NCBI GenBank assembly: GCA_003255065.1
Contig: QAOA01001603.1
Span: forward strand, 12,050-76,049
Length of the DNA: 64,000 bases
From: Cercis canadensis
Lineage: Eukaryota; Streptophyta; Magnoliopsida; Fabales; Fabaceae
Direction of reading: 5' to 3'
The notes below the pieces were generated by a model. That model was given only the letters and a program-made list of their open reading frames with translations. It had not been told where the DNA came from and did not search any database. Position numbers and translations under genes: made by a program. This document shows positions 46,640-59,065 of this stretch, piece by piece (within the stretch, counting starts at the first letter, position 1; every line of letters starts with the position of its first letter).

Positions 46640-49600
46640 TCAACCAACAAGCTGTTCCAAATCGTCTGCAGCCCGGCGTAATGTGTAAAGAGCCATTTTC
46701 TTTACCTATATCAAGGGAAAAAAAAAGGGGGTGGGGTGGAAGAGCAAAATTAGGCACCATTTTTATGATATCAAATAAACCAGATCATGTACTTAAACAA
46801 TGTAACCTATTCAACCTTGATGACTGCCCAGATAATCAGGATCCGATTTATGATTTATGGATATGATTGATGTTCTCCAGAACCCCAAAGAATACTATAT
46901 AAGGAAAGCTTGCAAGACAAGGCAGTCCAGAGAGCAAATATGCAATAAAAGAAACGAGATGGCATACCCCAAGTTTATCTTCCTTCGCACTATGGCTTGG
47001 GGGAAGAGTGCGAAATTCCTCAGTAAGACGAAGACACTCTTGAATATTTTCAGGAGAGACAAAGTCTAGAGCCACCTTTATACAAGACTGTAGGAAACAA
47101 CAATAAAAGTGAATAACATTACAGCCCAAAAACAATTTAGAACATGAAGAGGGGTAGACAAGCTGGCAAATTTTTGTTGATAACACTATGCATGATTTGA
47201 AACATTTATACAAATTAGTATCACCATAAAATTGGACCAGCACATAAATGAGTAGAGTTGGCACACCTTTAAGTTTCTAACTTGATGGGGACACCCAGCA
47301 GGTATAAAGACTGCCTCACCATGGTTTTGTATAAAAGTCCAAGGTTCAACTCCTGAACAGAGCCACCAAATGCATTAATAGAAAGATGATGAAAGTCTAT
47401 CAAGAAGAAGTTACCATAAATAAAGAGCTAACCGTATTCTGCCTTGAGCTTCCTTTTATGATGAGAAGTTAGATAAAAAATTTGATCGTGAATAGGGTGA
47501 ACAACCTGCCCCATCAGATGAAGATATTTAACAATCAAAACTATCACAAATAAATTATGAAGAGTGAGATTCAAACAGAATCTAAAATTTGCATTTTAAT
47601 ATCAAGATTAACTTTAACATAATAAAAAAACACTCAAATTTGAGGGAAAATCATCACCAAAAAATATTACTAAAGCCACTTTTATTAAAACAGAAAAAAA
47701 GTACTATAAAGAGATATTGTCAATTATAAATTACACAGACCAAGCAGAAAGCCAGACAGGGGTTTCCTTTCCTTTTAGTTTCTTGAAGACAGAATTTGGC
47801 AATTTCAATAGGTAGAATACGACACACACTCAATGTACTCAAAAAGAAAAGAATTCAGGAGATTGTAATTCAAACAAGTTTAAAAGAATTACTGAACATA
47901 TAACTTTCAAAGTTCTGTTATTACCTGCTTCACTGGAGTACAACGGAGATGCCTGAATTCCCTACAATGCTTTCTAAGGTACTCCTGAAGCTTGGGCACA
48001 TCTTCTCTCCGAAAAATATCCCAGACAGCACCTCCATTGGCTAAGTCTTGTCCATCATTTTCATTTCCAGAATCTCTAACATTTTTCTTAAAATCTTCTT
48101 TACCCTTTTCAACTTTAGTACCTTCGTTGGCTAAGTCTTGTCCACCATTTTCATTTCTAGATCCCACAGTCGGACTAACATTTTTCTCAAAATCTTTGTT
48201 ACCCTCTTCAACTTTATCAACCAAAGTACTGCTCCTTATCTCCTTAGCTTTAGTGCACACCATGTCAACATTATGCTCGGTACCAAGCTTCTGACATTCC
48301 TCCATAAGAATTTCCTTGCTAGTAGCAGTTACTACCCTAGAAAAATCTACATTGTCAATATTCTCAGATGATACTAGGGCACCTACCAGAAAACCAGATT
48401 TAGAGGAATTTGGTTCCAGATTAGAGGCCACAGCATCACCGTTTTTGTCAATAGTGTCATCAAATGGTTGTTTAGCAGTAGCAGGCTTTCGAGAGGACCT
48501 ATTATTTTCCATTTCGGAAATTTGAATGAGACAAGATCCTAGAAGACTTGACGAAACATCTTCTGCCTTCAATGCAATATCTTTTTTTAATGTTAACTTA
48601 CCCTTCACTTCAGAGTTGTCTCCTTGCAAAACCCCAAAAAGTTCCCTTTCATCTTCAGCAGCGTACTTCTGTTTCAACTCTTTTATTTTGCCAAGATGTT
48701 GCTTGGTAAGCGTTACTTCTGCAGTATGCATCAGAACATTTACCTGTATAATTATAGAATAAGACAACCAATCAGATGTATACATGAAATGAAATTCATA
48801 ATTGGAGTCACAATTGATAATCCAAATAAATCATTCACTTAATATCTGTATAGATGTATACATATAAAAAAAAATTGTAAGTTGTAACACTAGTTATCAC
48901 TAGCATTATCGACCAAATGCAGATAACAGTCATAAACATTAGAAGCAAACTCCTTCAGCTTCCATTCAAACTAATCAAATATATTATGACCCACTGTTAT
49001 AAAAGAATCTCTAGTCCTCCTTCTTTTGTATCATTCCTTTGCTTAGTAAATTCTTCGTGTTGGGCAGATAAGGTTAAGACTAAAGGGGGAGGGTAAGGGG
49101 CTGAAGAATAAATGGATTAAAGGCTTATGTAGAGAATAACAGGCAGGCATAGCTGTACCAAGTCCACAAAGCTGATGAGAGGATCCCCAAGGTGGACACA
49201 TGTCAGCCGTATAATGGACACATGTCATATGATGGGGCCCACAAAGTGAACATGTGTCAGTCATGTATTAACGAAGCTTAGGCCCACCACTTTGACCATC
49301 CACATGCATGTCCACCTTGTACGTACCATCAGCTCCATTATTACAAATTGTACTTGATTGCCCCAACTTGGAAAGTAGGGGGAGGACTTGATTGTTGAAA
49401 ATGATACTAGGGGAACCAAATTGCAAGTTTTATCAAATTAGAAGAACCAAAACTGTAAGCAACTAGGTGTGGTCTAATGGTGAGGGGTTAGGGTTTGCAG
49501 GAGATCAAGGGTTCAAACCTTCTCACCATCATGTAACCCAAAAAAAAAAAGAGGGGCTGATAGTTTAATTAAGCCATTGAAAGGAGTACAAAGAAAATTG

Positions 49601-52600
49601 ACAAGAAATCCTCCTTGCAAAGCAACCAGAAATAGAAAAACAAATACAAATCCAAAAGCCAATGTGCAGAAATCAACAAAATAAACAAATACCAAATCTC
49701 TTAAGATTAAAGAAACTATATACCAACCACCTATTATGCATTATAACCAAATATTATCACCTGCTGTTTGTGCCACGTGCTTTACTTGTTTTGACCATCT
49801 GGTTTTGCGTTGTCTGGTTGTTTGGACTGTTTGGAATAATCTTTTTGGTGTTTCAGCCAAGCAACGGGTATGTGCACAAATTTGGAGCTTTTGCAGATCA
49901 GTTTAAAGGCTTTCCGTAGCAGAATGGAGGAACAGATTTTTCCAGAATATGTTCAGTTCCTGTCCTTTGTTGCTTAACACCATAAAGAGGCCAAGAAAAC
50001 AAACCTATCCCATAAATTAGGAAACAGTAGTATTCTGGTGTTACACTTTGGCGAATTCTACCACAGCTGCACATGAAGCACAATTCCGTATAGCCTTCCC
50101 TTCCTTAGTACTCCAGAACTCCAAGTACTTAATCACTAAGAACTACTCCAATATTGCTGGACCAACCCAAGACTCTCTAAACTTTCCATGGAGCCCACTC
50201 CAACTATATTTGGCAGCCAAGCAATGCAAAAACAGGTGGTAAGTGGCAACCATTCTTCAAGCAGTACAACACATGATGCATGTGCTGGAGAAAGAGTTTT
50301 AGGCAGTCTACAAACCTGCAGCAAGTCATTAGTATTTGTCAAAACTGGACTAGACCAGCTCGTCCAACCAGTAAGCCAGTGGATCGAGACCAGATGCTAT
50401 ATTGGTCTAATCAACCCCTTAGGAAAAGAATTACAGAGGACCATTCAAAAGTCAACTAAACTAGCCAATTAATCGGGAAGCCAGTGGCAGTACAGTGGAA
50501 CCAGGTCTAAAGCATTACAATGCATGTGACCATTTTCTGAAAAGAGTAATGCTATTTAGCCAGAGAAAAATCTGCTGAAATCTTGCCAGAATTCAAATAT
50601 GGTTGTTGGATGAAACAAAATGGTATGGACCACATATGTTGGACTCTGCCAAAACCTTAGAATTCAAATATAGTTGTTCTATGAAACAAAGTGATATGTA
50701 CCATATATTTATCCAACCGTAGTTATAAGTCCACATCACTTTGGCAGCAATTCTCACAACAAAATTCTGGCCACCTAGAAATTTCCCTTTGAAAAATGCC
50801 GAACTAGGGTTTCCCCATGCTTCTTTTATTGGCATAGTACAAACTCTAGGGAAGGGGGCTTAAGAGGAAAATTTCCCCACCCGGGTGCGAACCTGGGCAT
50901 GCTCTATTCGGAGAGTGTCCACATGCCAATTGAGCCAAAGGTGCATTGGCAACTAGATTTTTCCTTTGTTGCACATAGAATTATACTTATTGTATAGTTA
51001 ATGATGACACTCTAAAAGACAAAACAAATCAAATTATTTTACAAAAATTATTTTATACATTAGTTACTAAATTTTTTTAAAAAATTAGTGCTAAAAAATT
51101 TTATATCTAAAATACTATCAAAAGTATCTTTTCAAACTTAGGAAGCATATTAATTTTTTAAGAACTTTTATACATTTCTTTTTTTGGAAAACAAAAAGTT
51201 TAGGGTGAGGGGAGGCTACCTGATTCCAAGGCCAAGGCATGTTACAAGCCTCAACGTGGTACTTAAAGATTGCGGTGGATTGCTAGCAGTGTAATTCAGA
51301 CCTAGGCTTTAAAAGCGAAGTATTTCAATCCTTACACGTTTCTTAAGTATGCATATTCTAAACATTTTAGGTAAAAATTGATGAACATATTTGTATTTAC
51401 TATTAAATATTCTTGATAATTTACTTATTTATTTAACCACTCTATGTTATATTTTCCTTTTTATATATTGACCACAAACTATGAACTACGAGCCGCTCCC
51501 TATAATGTTTAGTCTTTCATTTGGACAATTGTATGGAACAAGATTAGTATCTGCAGACCTAGAACCTCTTTCTCCTTATACACATACTATGTCCATACTA
51601 GTCGAAAACAATTGCCCACTTATTTTTACATTGCTCAGTTATGTCCTATGAATTTGAAATAACTTTTGTAGAGTAGTACAAAGGCTTTGGCAAGAGTAAG
51701 GAGTGCAAAACTTTATGACGGTATGATATGTATGCCAGTTTTTGGTATATTTGGTGGGAGTGAAATGCTTGAATATTCAAATATGTTATTTTGTCCTTAG
51801 ATCTATAATAGGAATAAATTGTTTTTATAGACTCTATTTGTTGATTGTCCCATGGTTTTTTCAACAGAGTCTCACTTTGTTTCTACGATGTTTTTAATTT
51901 ATTGCCTCTGTTAAGGAGAGTATCTTATCCTCCTCTTTATTTATAATCCTTCTCTCCCCACGTCAATAATTTTTCCTTGTCTATCAAAAGTAACTGAATT
52001 CTGAAAAGGATTGGTAATATTTTTCTCGTAATAGTTCTATTTTTCTTATGTAATAAGTTTTATTTCACGCAAGACTTACTCATTACATAGCTCATTCATT
52101 CTTCCAAAAACAAGGTTTGCTTTTGTATGGCTTTTCTCTTAGGTCATTGTTGCTAATTGGGATCTTACCTTCAAATGCCAATTTTGAAAAATAGTGAGAT
52201 GAAAAGGGAACTTGATGGTCTCAAGTTTTTTTCCTCTCCAAGTTGATGGAGACAAACTCAACTGGCTAATGAAAACCTTACATTTCAAACAATGAATTGT
52301 CAAAGATCAGCAACATATTCTTCCTCTCCAAGTTGAGGGAGCTTGATTGACATGGAAAGCTCCATCAATCGCACAATTGACAATTCTTCTTCCAGAATTG
52401 TGTATAGAATGGGGACATGAACAGAACATGATTTGGTCATGGTTCATGAACAAAGCTAGTGTGTGTGCTTAAAGAGCACATCAGAATTAGGTTCTAGAAA
52501 GTTTGGAGACTTCAAAATGATGATGAGATTGGGGAATAAAAGCTTAAGTGCTAGACATTCATTTTTGCATGTCAAGGAACCAATCATCCCAAAAAAATAA

Positions 52601-55600
52601 AAATACAATAAAATTAGCTGTTACGTGGAAGCCCAAGATCGGTTTTTTATCATTAACACACCCCCACATACGAAAGCCCTTTGGCTTGAAGGATAAACAG
52701 ATAATAGACCCATCAAAATAGAATTTTATTTAACAGAGAATATTATCAAAATGGGGGTGGCAAGGATGAAACTCTTGATCACTTGGTCAAAGAGGTTCTG
52801 ATACCATGTCAAGGAACAAATCATCTCAAAAGCTTAAGTTGGTAGGTGAAAGCCCATTGACCAAGAATGGTTTTTATCATTAGCATTGCATTTCTCCTAA
52901 CTGCAATACTTGGTACATATACTTGGTCTGCTCATACCAAGAACCAAGATGGTGATGGAAAATTTTCTTTTTATTCTTCTCCAATTCCAGTACCAGCTGA
53001 CTAGCTTATGTTCTAAACTCTGTCCACATACAGAGTTCCAAGTGAAACAAGAGCCCTTGTTGCAAAGAACTTAGTTTATCACTTCAAATTTTCAAATGCT
53101 CAACCATATCTATAGATTGCACCAAGAAATCAACTCATCAAAATCAAGTTCTCAACTAAAGGAAATCAAGAGATACAAGCTCCTTTCAAGGGTACATAGG
53201 AAAAATAGTAATAGGCAAGAATAACTAAAGCCTTGAGCCTGCCCAGTCACAGATCTTAAAAGTCTACACTACAGCATCAAAAACACAGAAATAAACAAAA
53301 AGGGGCAGGCAGGATCCTATAGGTCAGCCACAAGAACCCTTGTTTCAAAACTACATAGGTTCCTCACAGTAATTTGTTTTCTATGTTCCAAGCTGACAAC
53401 ATCATTTTCCCATAGATCCCCACTTGTCATCATATCTTCCAAATGACTTTTTTGATTCTCATGTTTTTTAAAATTCTCCTCTCCCACTCTCCTGTAAGTT
53501 AGCTTTCATGTTTCTGCAATAAATGTTCATGCATTTGTACATGATCAAGTCATCCAGATCCATTCTCCCCCCTCTTATACCTAATTTGAAGTCAATCTTA
53601 CACACTCATTTTTCACTCAACCCTTGGCACAGTGGCTGTTGATCTAACCCTGCTAGAAATTGTTCATAATGTAACACTACTAAATGTTTTCTTTTGGTAA
53701 TATACATGCATTATTATTTTTTTATATAGAAGAAGAAAATTTATTAAAGAGATCTAATCCTACTAAATGCATTATTACGTACCGCATCTGACATGTCACA
53801 GTGAAGCTTGGTAACAGAATCTCCCCATCCAAGCTCTTCAGGAAATCCATATGCTATATATGTCTTTGGCCCTAAGTCAGGTTTCAAAGATCCTTCTGGC
53901 AGCTTTGTGGCCATGTTAAGAATGCCAGAGCAGGGATGGGTATACTCTTTATAGGGCAATGCACTGATAAACTCCAAACCATGACGTGGTAGCCGCTCCT
54001 TAAATGAATTAGATGGGGGCCAATCTTTGAGCTTGAGCATCTCGGGCCAAGAACCACAATGAACACGACCCTCCATGTATCCCTTGAAAAATTGATGGGT
54101 ATTTATTTCAACCTGCATGTTCACAAGGCATAATATAAATTTTGATGATCACCAGTTTAAATGAACTAAGGCATAAACCAAGACCAATAAAAGGGCCAAC
54201 ATATTACATGAAACTCAATAAAGATATTGTTCTGAGCATAAATAAGAAAAGCGCGCTAGATATTTCTCACTTGATTTTTACAAAATGAAAAGTAGAAAAA
54301 CCACCTAACTTTTACATGAAGTGTACTAATAAATCCATAACAAGGTTTTACGTCCCCTACTCATATTTGAAAGATTGAACAGATTTTTACAGAAGGATTA
54401 TTGAGTTCTAGATGTATATTATAAATTACTAATTTATGGTATCTTTTTGTATTATATTAAATAAAAAAATTTCAAAAAGAGAAAATTAAACGACATAAAA
54501 TAAGGAATCTTCCTTAATCCAAACAGAAAGCACAGAATGGCAAAAATACATTAGCTAATAAAATATTTTCAATCCCTCTGCATATCAGTAGCTGAACCCC
54601 ACTAAAAAAGCCACAAACAGAACCAAATCTACTTTATCTGCATGACTATACCAAAGATGCCTTATGCTTTACAAGACTACCTCCAAAATAAACCAATAAA
54701 TCAATTAGCAGTTTAGCACCCCCAATTTCAAATCTCACATTTCAAAAACAACCCTCCAAACTTAACATGGAGGTACCCATCCAAAAGATGGAAAAATAAA
54801 TTTATACAAGGAATGGGAACCACCAGAAGTGAATGGGAGACTATAACACATTCAGAAGGAATTATATACATAACATGACTGACCTCACACCAATCTAGGC
54901 AATCAATTGCTCTCTCATTCAAAAGTTTGGAACCTCGATAAGCTCTCTCACGTAATGCACGCCACATCACCATTGGCTCCCAGCTCAAGCCAGAGGTTAA
55001 TTCAAGAACATTCTTAACAATTACTGGCTCTCCCTTATTCCAATGGCTCTGGAAGTGCTCCAGATCGCCACATTGGATATCACTTGCAGAAGGACAGTAC
55101 AAACAGTTATCACTGGAATCTTCACGAGAGGCAGCTTTCCGCGACTTGTCACTGCAGGAGTCAATTTCTTCATTTGATTTGAAGCAGGAAGTACACTGCA
55201 CAGAAACTGTAGGCATATCCTTTAATTTGTGTATTTCTACCAATCTTTTTATTTCTTTTGTTAACTCTGAAACCCAATTTTGTGAAAATATACACTTTAG
55301 CTCTAGATATTCATGCCCACAACCATTGTTATCTTTTGGTGGACAAGAAATGAAACCACCTTTCTTTACCCTCCACTCATGCTTAGGGGTCACATTTTTC
55401 TCAGAGCTTAACTCAAGACAAATATCTGAAGATCCTTTCTCCAATGAGTACAGAGTTAGAGGCTCTAGACTCTGCAAGTGAGCATTGTTATCAATATTTT
55501 GCTCAACTATTTCTTCTCGCAAAAACTTGTCACGAATTTCCCGGCAACAAGTAAGGCAAAGATCATATGAACAATTTGGACAGCTTCTATGATAATCAAT

Positions 55601-57971
55601 AATAGAGGTCTTGCAGTTGTTGCTGCACATATAAATCAATATCAGTAGGAAGTTGACAACGAGATAAAAAGTATAACAATTCACCATCAGCAATATAAAC
55701 TGAATTCGGGAAGAAAGCTACCAATAAATGCGCTCATAGTTGGAACGATCAATCTGCTTTACCTCTACCTCTGAAAGTGATAACCCTGCCGATGAACCAT
55801 TGAATTAATTAAGAGATTGAGATTGTCTACAAGGTAATAATCAGTTACACTTAAGAAGATAAAAAAAACTACAAAATATCCTTGTGCATGTACTTCTCTA
55901 TTTATCTAGAGCTGATTTTGTTGGCGACAGTAAAAGCGCTTCAGAGTTATACACTTATAACACTAATGTAAACCCATACTAAGGACACTATACATGAATG
56001 CAACACTTTTTAGCACCCTCCTTCAATAATGATATTTTACATTGATAAATTGTAACTAACAATAAAAAGTGTTATTGGTCTCTCTTATACACATTATAAG
56101 GTCAGAAATACTATTTCAGGCATCATAATAAATTCTTTACATTCAGCCCTCTCCACCCTCCTCAACTGGATCACATGCACACTCTTTCAAATGGTCTCAC
56201 ATCAGCATGACATTTCCATATTGTAACGTAGAATTATAGCATACCTTGAACTTTTGCTTCCATCTCTCTTTCCAACTTCTGATCATAATCAAACTGTTTC
56301 AGGAAAGGATACAATACTTTTACCATGTGCTTCAAATGCTGAATCCTTTCATATCTGTTGACTGGCATTCCTAAATTTCCAGAATCCTATAGCGTATAGT
56401 GGAGCATTCATTAATTGCTATTCACATATGAAAAACGGAAAGACAACCTATCCATTTCAGAGTTGCTAACCTTAACTAGGTCATCCCTACGTAAACATGC
56501 CTTGCAGTTACAATTTCCTCTACAAAACGGGCAAGATTCTGCTATTGTCTCCTCAGACATTTGCGTGTACCTATATTAATTGAAAGGAAATGCAACAGGC
56601 CAGTAAGATTTCAAATGAGACTGAAAGGACAATGAACCAATATTTTCTCTCTCTTTATATCGTGCAATTTTATTTCATGTTCCTCAGTGGTACAGGAAGC
56701 CAACAGAAAGAAAGGTTGGAAAAATTTTCATACCATCTCTGAATACATGGTATACAAAACCGTTTGCTCTCGCACTTTCGACAGCAAACAACTTTCCTAT
56801 CACTTTTTTGGCATTGATGGCACATCTGAGACGCGCCTTCCTTCCCCTGCTAAAACCAAGAGACACTAATTTGAAACAAACATAATACTGTAGTGCAACG
56901 CAAATAATATTTGTTATTGCCTACCGCGAAGCAATTATGGAAAAACAACTATATTGCATAAGTGGGTGAATGTGTGTGTGTGTGTGTGTCCATGTTTTGT
57001 GCTTCTTCTTAAAGGCTTCAATTCTAAAATGTTTGTCAGCTTAAAATTTTCTCGTCTACTCATAAAACTAGAAAGAAAGACGATCAGAGAATAAAAAACA
57101 ATTTTTAGTAACTTGTCTGCATCTGTTATTTGCATGTCCATGTAATGATTCAAAGGTTACGCTTGGGAGCAAGAGAAACTAAACTCACATTGGAGGCAGT
57201 AGCAGACTTGGCGTTACTTCTACCGTCAGCCAGCCTACTTTTGGCTCCGCTCCTAGCTCTTCTCTCCGCTAGCCTTACTTGAGAATCACCCTTCTCTTCT
57301 CCCTCATCCTCTTCCTCGGATTCTTCTACTTTCAACTTTTTCTTCTTAACAATCTCCTTCTTGGCACTTTTTCCTATCCAACGGATCAATTTTTTTTCAA
57401 GCTCTCTCTTTTTCTTCGGAATTACCTCCTCCTCAGATTCTTCTACTCTCAACTCCTCCTCCTTCTTAACAATCTCCTTCTTAGTATTTTTTCCTCCCCT
57501 ACTAATCAAATTATTCTCAAGCTTGCTCTTTTTCCTCAGAACTACCTTCTCTTCAAATTCCTCTCGACTCCTCTTACATTCCGTACCACTCTTACGATCA
57601 CCCAAAGACCCCCTCTTCAGATTCCTATCGCTATAGCAATTGGCATTGCCACTCCGATTTTTCTTCTGGGGAATCACTTCCTCTTCCTCGCTTTCATCGA
57701 ACTGGGGTTTAGGGTCCGAATAAGCCACCTTTACACCCTTGAGGGGTTTCAGATTCTTGCTTCTGCTCTCAGATACAACCCCGCCTTTCCTTTTACCTTG
57801 CTTGTTCTTGGCCTTAGCCTTAGAAGCTAAGTAATGGCTCTCGCACAAGCTGTGATCGTGAATTCTCCAATGCTCACAGCGCCAGGACTTGCCGTCACTT
57901 CGTTTGCAACGGAGGCTATCCGGTGGTAAATTACTCCCAACTTCCCCCTCGGACGACTCCTCCTCCGCCAT
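46640..57971 (-). CDS. Lysine-specific histone demethylase, KDM3/JMJ25 type, with WRC and 4CXXC zinc finger
   Basis: Twelve minus-strand exons (57971-57189, 56846-56734, 56570-56471, 56386-56245, 55785-55722, 55622-54884, 54112-53783, 48743-47925, 47505-47433, 47352-47267, 47087-46968, 46705-46640) join in phase to 1144 aa. N-terminus: WRC domain (about 18-50: [16 protein letters not shown]...LCESHY), then a long Lys/Glu-rich nuclear region. About 270-330: Cys-rich RING-like/4CXXC finger (CHQC...CCRKC...CIPC...CPFC...CNCKAC). C-terminal half: JmjC domain with Fe(II) ligands His751 and Asp753 ([10 protein letters not shown]) and His1077 (GCPHQVRNL). All three ligands are present, so an active Fe/2-oxoglutarate enzyme removing methyl from H3K9 is expected by family. 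Exon 8 inserts ~270 residues inside the domain. Intron 7 is 5039 bp and full of retroelements. The frame has no earlier ATG, only an in-frame GTG run. Confidence 0.93.
49460..49551 (+). mobile_element. tRNA-derived SINE-like element
   Basis: An A-box-like GTGGTCTAATGGTGAGG (from 49469) and a B-box-like GGTTCAAACC (49510-49519), about 35 bp apart as in tRNA-derived promoters, are followed by a poly-A run (49540-49550). It cannot fold as a tRNA (no matching acceptor arm). It lies antisense within intron 7 of the demethylase gene. No target duplication found. Confidence 0.6.
50590..50710. repeat. Short tandem duplication (~71-bp unit)
   Basis: ATTCAAATATGGTTGTTGGA...ATGGACCACATATG at 50590 recurs at 50661 as ATTCAAATATAGTTGTTCTA...ATGTACCATATAT. 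It lies in intron 7 of the demethylase. Confidence 0.65.
50855..50955 (-). mobile_element. tRNA-derived SINE-like element
   Basis: Read on the minus strand it has an A box TGGCTCAATTGGC (50937-50925) and a B box GGTTCGCACCC (50892-50882), a tRNA-like pair. It is not a complete tRNA. It lies in intron 7 of the demethylase, in the same orientation as the gene. Confidence 0.6.
52570..52885 (-). mobile_element. Complete TRIM/SMART-type miniature LTR retrotransposon (316 bp)
   Basis: Two direct repeats, 52570-52658 (89 bp) and 52807-52885 (79 bp), start TGTCAAGGAAC and end CATTAACA or CATTAGCA on the plus strand, so each has TG...CA ends. Both sides carry the 5-bp target duplication TTGCA (52565-52569 and 52886-52890). 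Read on the minus strand, the 5' LTR (52885-52807) is followed at once by TGGTATCAGAACC, a primer binding site matching initiator tRNA-Met. The 3' LTR is preceded by a purine tract (GTATGTGGGGGTG). The 148-bp interior has no coding capacity. It lies in intron 7 of the demethylase in sense orientation. Confidence 0.88.
56971..56989. repeat. (TG)n microsatellite
   Basis: About nine TG dinucleotides in intron 1 of the demethylase gene. Confidence 0.9.
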
Positions 57972-57984
57972 TGCTCCAATTCCA

Positions 57985-58016
57985 ACTATCACTATCACTA
58001 TCACTATCTCTATCTC
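57985..58016 (-). repeat. Hexanucleotide microsatellite in 5' leader of the demethylase gene
   Basis: On the gene's strand GATAGT is repeated about four times with GAGATA variants, starting 14 bases upstream of the ATG. In frame it would encode Ile-Val repeats, but no upstream ATG opens that frame. Confidence 0.8.
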
Positions 58017-58195
58017 TGCGTCTGAAAAGCGATTATTTTACAAATGGCTGCGGAGTTTTGTATTGAGGATTGGAAGCAGGGGAGGGGAAGCTGTTTATAT
58101 AGGAAACCGTAGTAGTGTGGTAGTAGTCTACTAGTGTGAGACATAAAAGCAAGAGAAATCCTTGTGACCGCCAGAATCCGAGACGTTGCACTAAT

Positions 58196-58365
58196 AAAAA
58201 TTGAGTTATTTAATATATATTATTTATAAAATATAAAAATAACATGATGTAAGAAAATATTTTATGAAATATTTATTTTTAAGTATATTTTCTTATATCA
58301 TATTATTTATAAATTTTATAAATAATTAATTATTTTGACACATATTATATAATTTAATTTTTTTA
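58196..58365. mobile_element. MITE-like inverted-repeat element, copy B
   Basis: Arms AAAATTGAGTTATTTAATAT...ATAACATGATGTAAGAAAAT and TTTTCTTATATCATATTATT...ATATTATATAATTTAATTTT are inverted. Related to 21097-21268. It sits in the spacer between the head-to-head demethylase and 154-aa protein genes. Confidence 0.5.
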
Positions 58366-59065
58366 TAATAACATTAAAATTATGCTGTAAGTCTTAATAA
58401 AATTCACCAAAAAAAAAATTAAATAGCTTAACATTAACCTTTTTAATGGCATGACAACTTTTTTATGGATAATCATATTAATTGTGACAAGCATTTTGAG
58501 AAAACTCTCAAGATGTCTAACAGTATTTTGTATGCTAAACTAAATGACTCGTTACAAATTTTGTATTGAGATAATGTCCCAAGCACTTTGAAAATGGTAG
58601 TCACCATTTCAAAAAGCTAAGTTTACATTAGTTAAATAGTAATGTACCAACAGAACTAAATAAGCCGATTCCATTTAGCTGATTCCAAACATTCCTCTGT
58701 CAATGAATCTTCAATGACCTGTAGACCGTAAAAGACTCTATTACACACACAGTCCAATAGCTTAGCCAGAATATTTAATGCCTTGTCCTTTTGATACTGC
58801 ACCAATAGGCCAATAAATAAGCCCATAAAATAACCTAGAAAACCCAACAGATGCCGACATAACTTTCCACCTTCCAATTATCCAATGCTAATGTTGCATT
58901 GATATGGATGGCTTGCCTGTTTTCCTGCTTCTTGCCTCTTCAATGAAATCCCAAGAGAAAGTCATAATCGTAGTTTGTCTCAAGTGGCAGAAGGGCAGAA
59001 AACTCAGATAGAGAGTGAGACAGATAGAAAGAAAGCGAGGGAGATTCAAGACGGAATTTCAAGAC
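58366..59065. other. Spacer/promoter region of the 154-aa protein gene
   Basis: AT-rich DNA grading into a purine-rich leader (GAGAGTGAGACAGATAGAAA near 59011). No separate gene was seen. Confidence 0.5.

Noticed and set aside
49191-49270. Three copies of a GGACACATGTCA-like motif as a regulatory array
   Set aside because: Short, irregularly spaced and within a repeat-rich intron; nothing ties them to regulation.
49460-49551. tRNA gene
   Set aside because: A- and B-box-like motifs are present, but there is no acceptor stem, no anticodon arm and a poly-A follows; it fits a SINE. The same applies to 50855-50955.
57279-57830. 183-codon hydrophobic frame on the plus strand
   Set aside because: It is antisense to the Lys/Glu-rich first exon of the demethylase; the Phe/Leu-rich translation is a by-product of AAG/GAA codons.
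57972-58004. N-terminal extension of the demethylase through the Ile-Val repeat
   Set aside because: The frame there has only GTG codons from a microsatellite; the ATG at 57971 begins [10 protein letters not shown] directly before the WRC domain.
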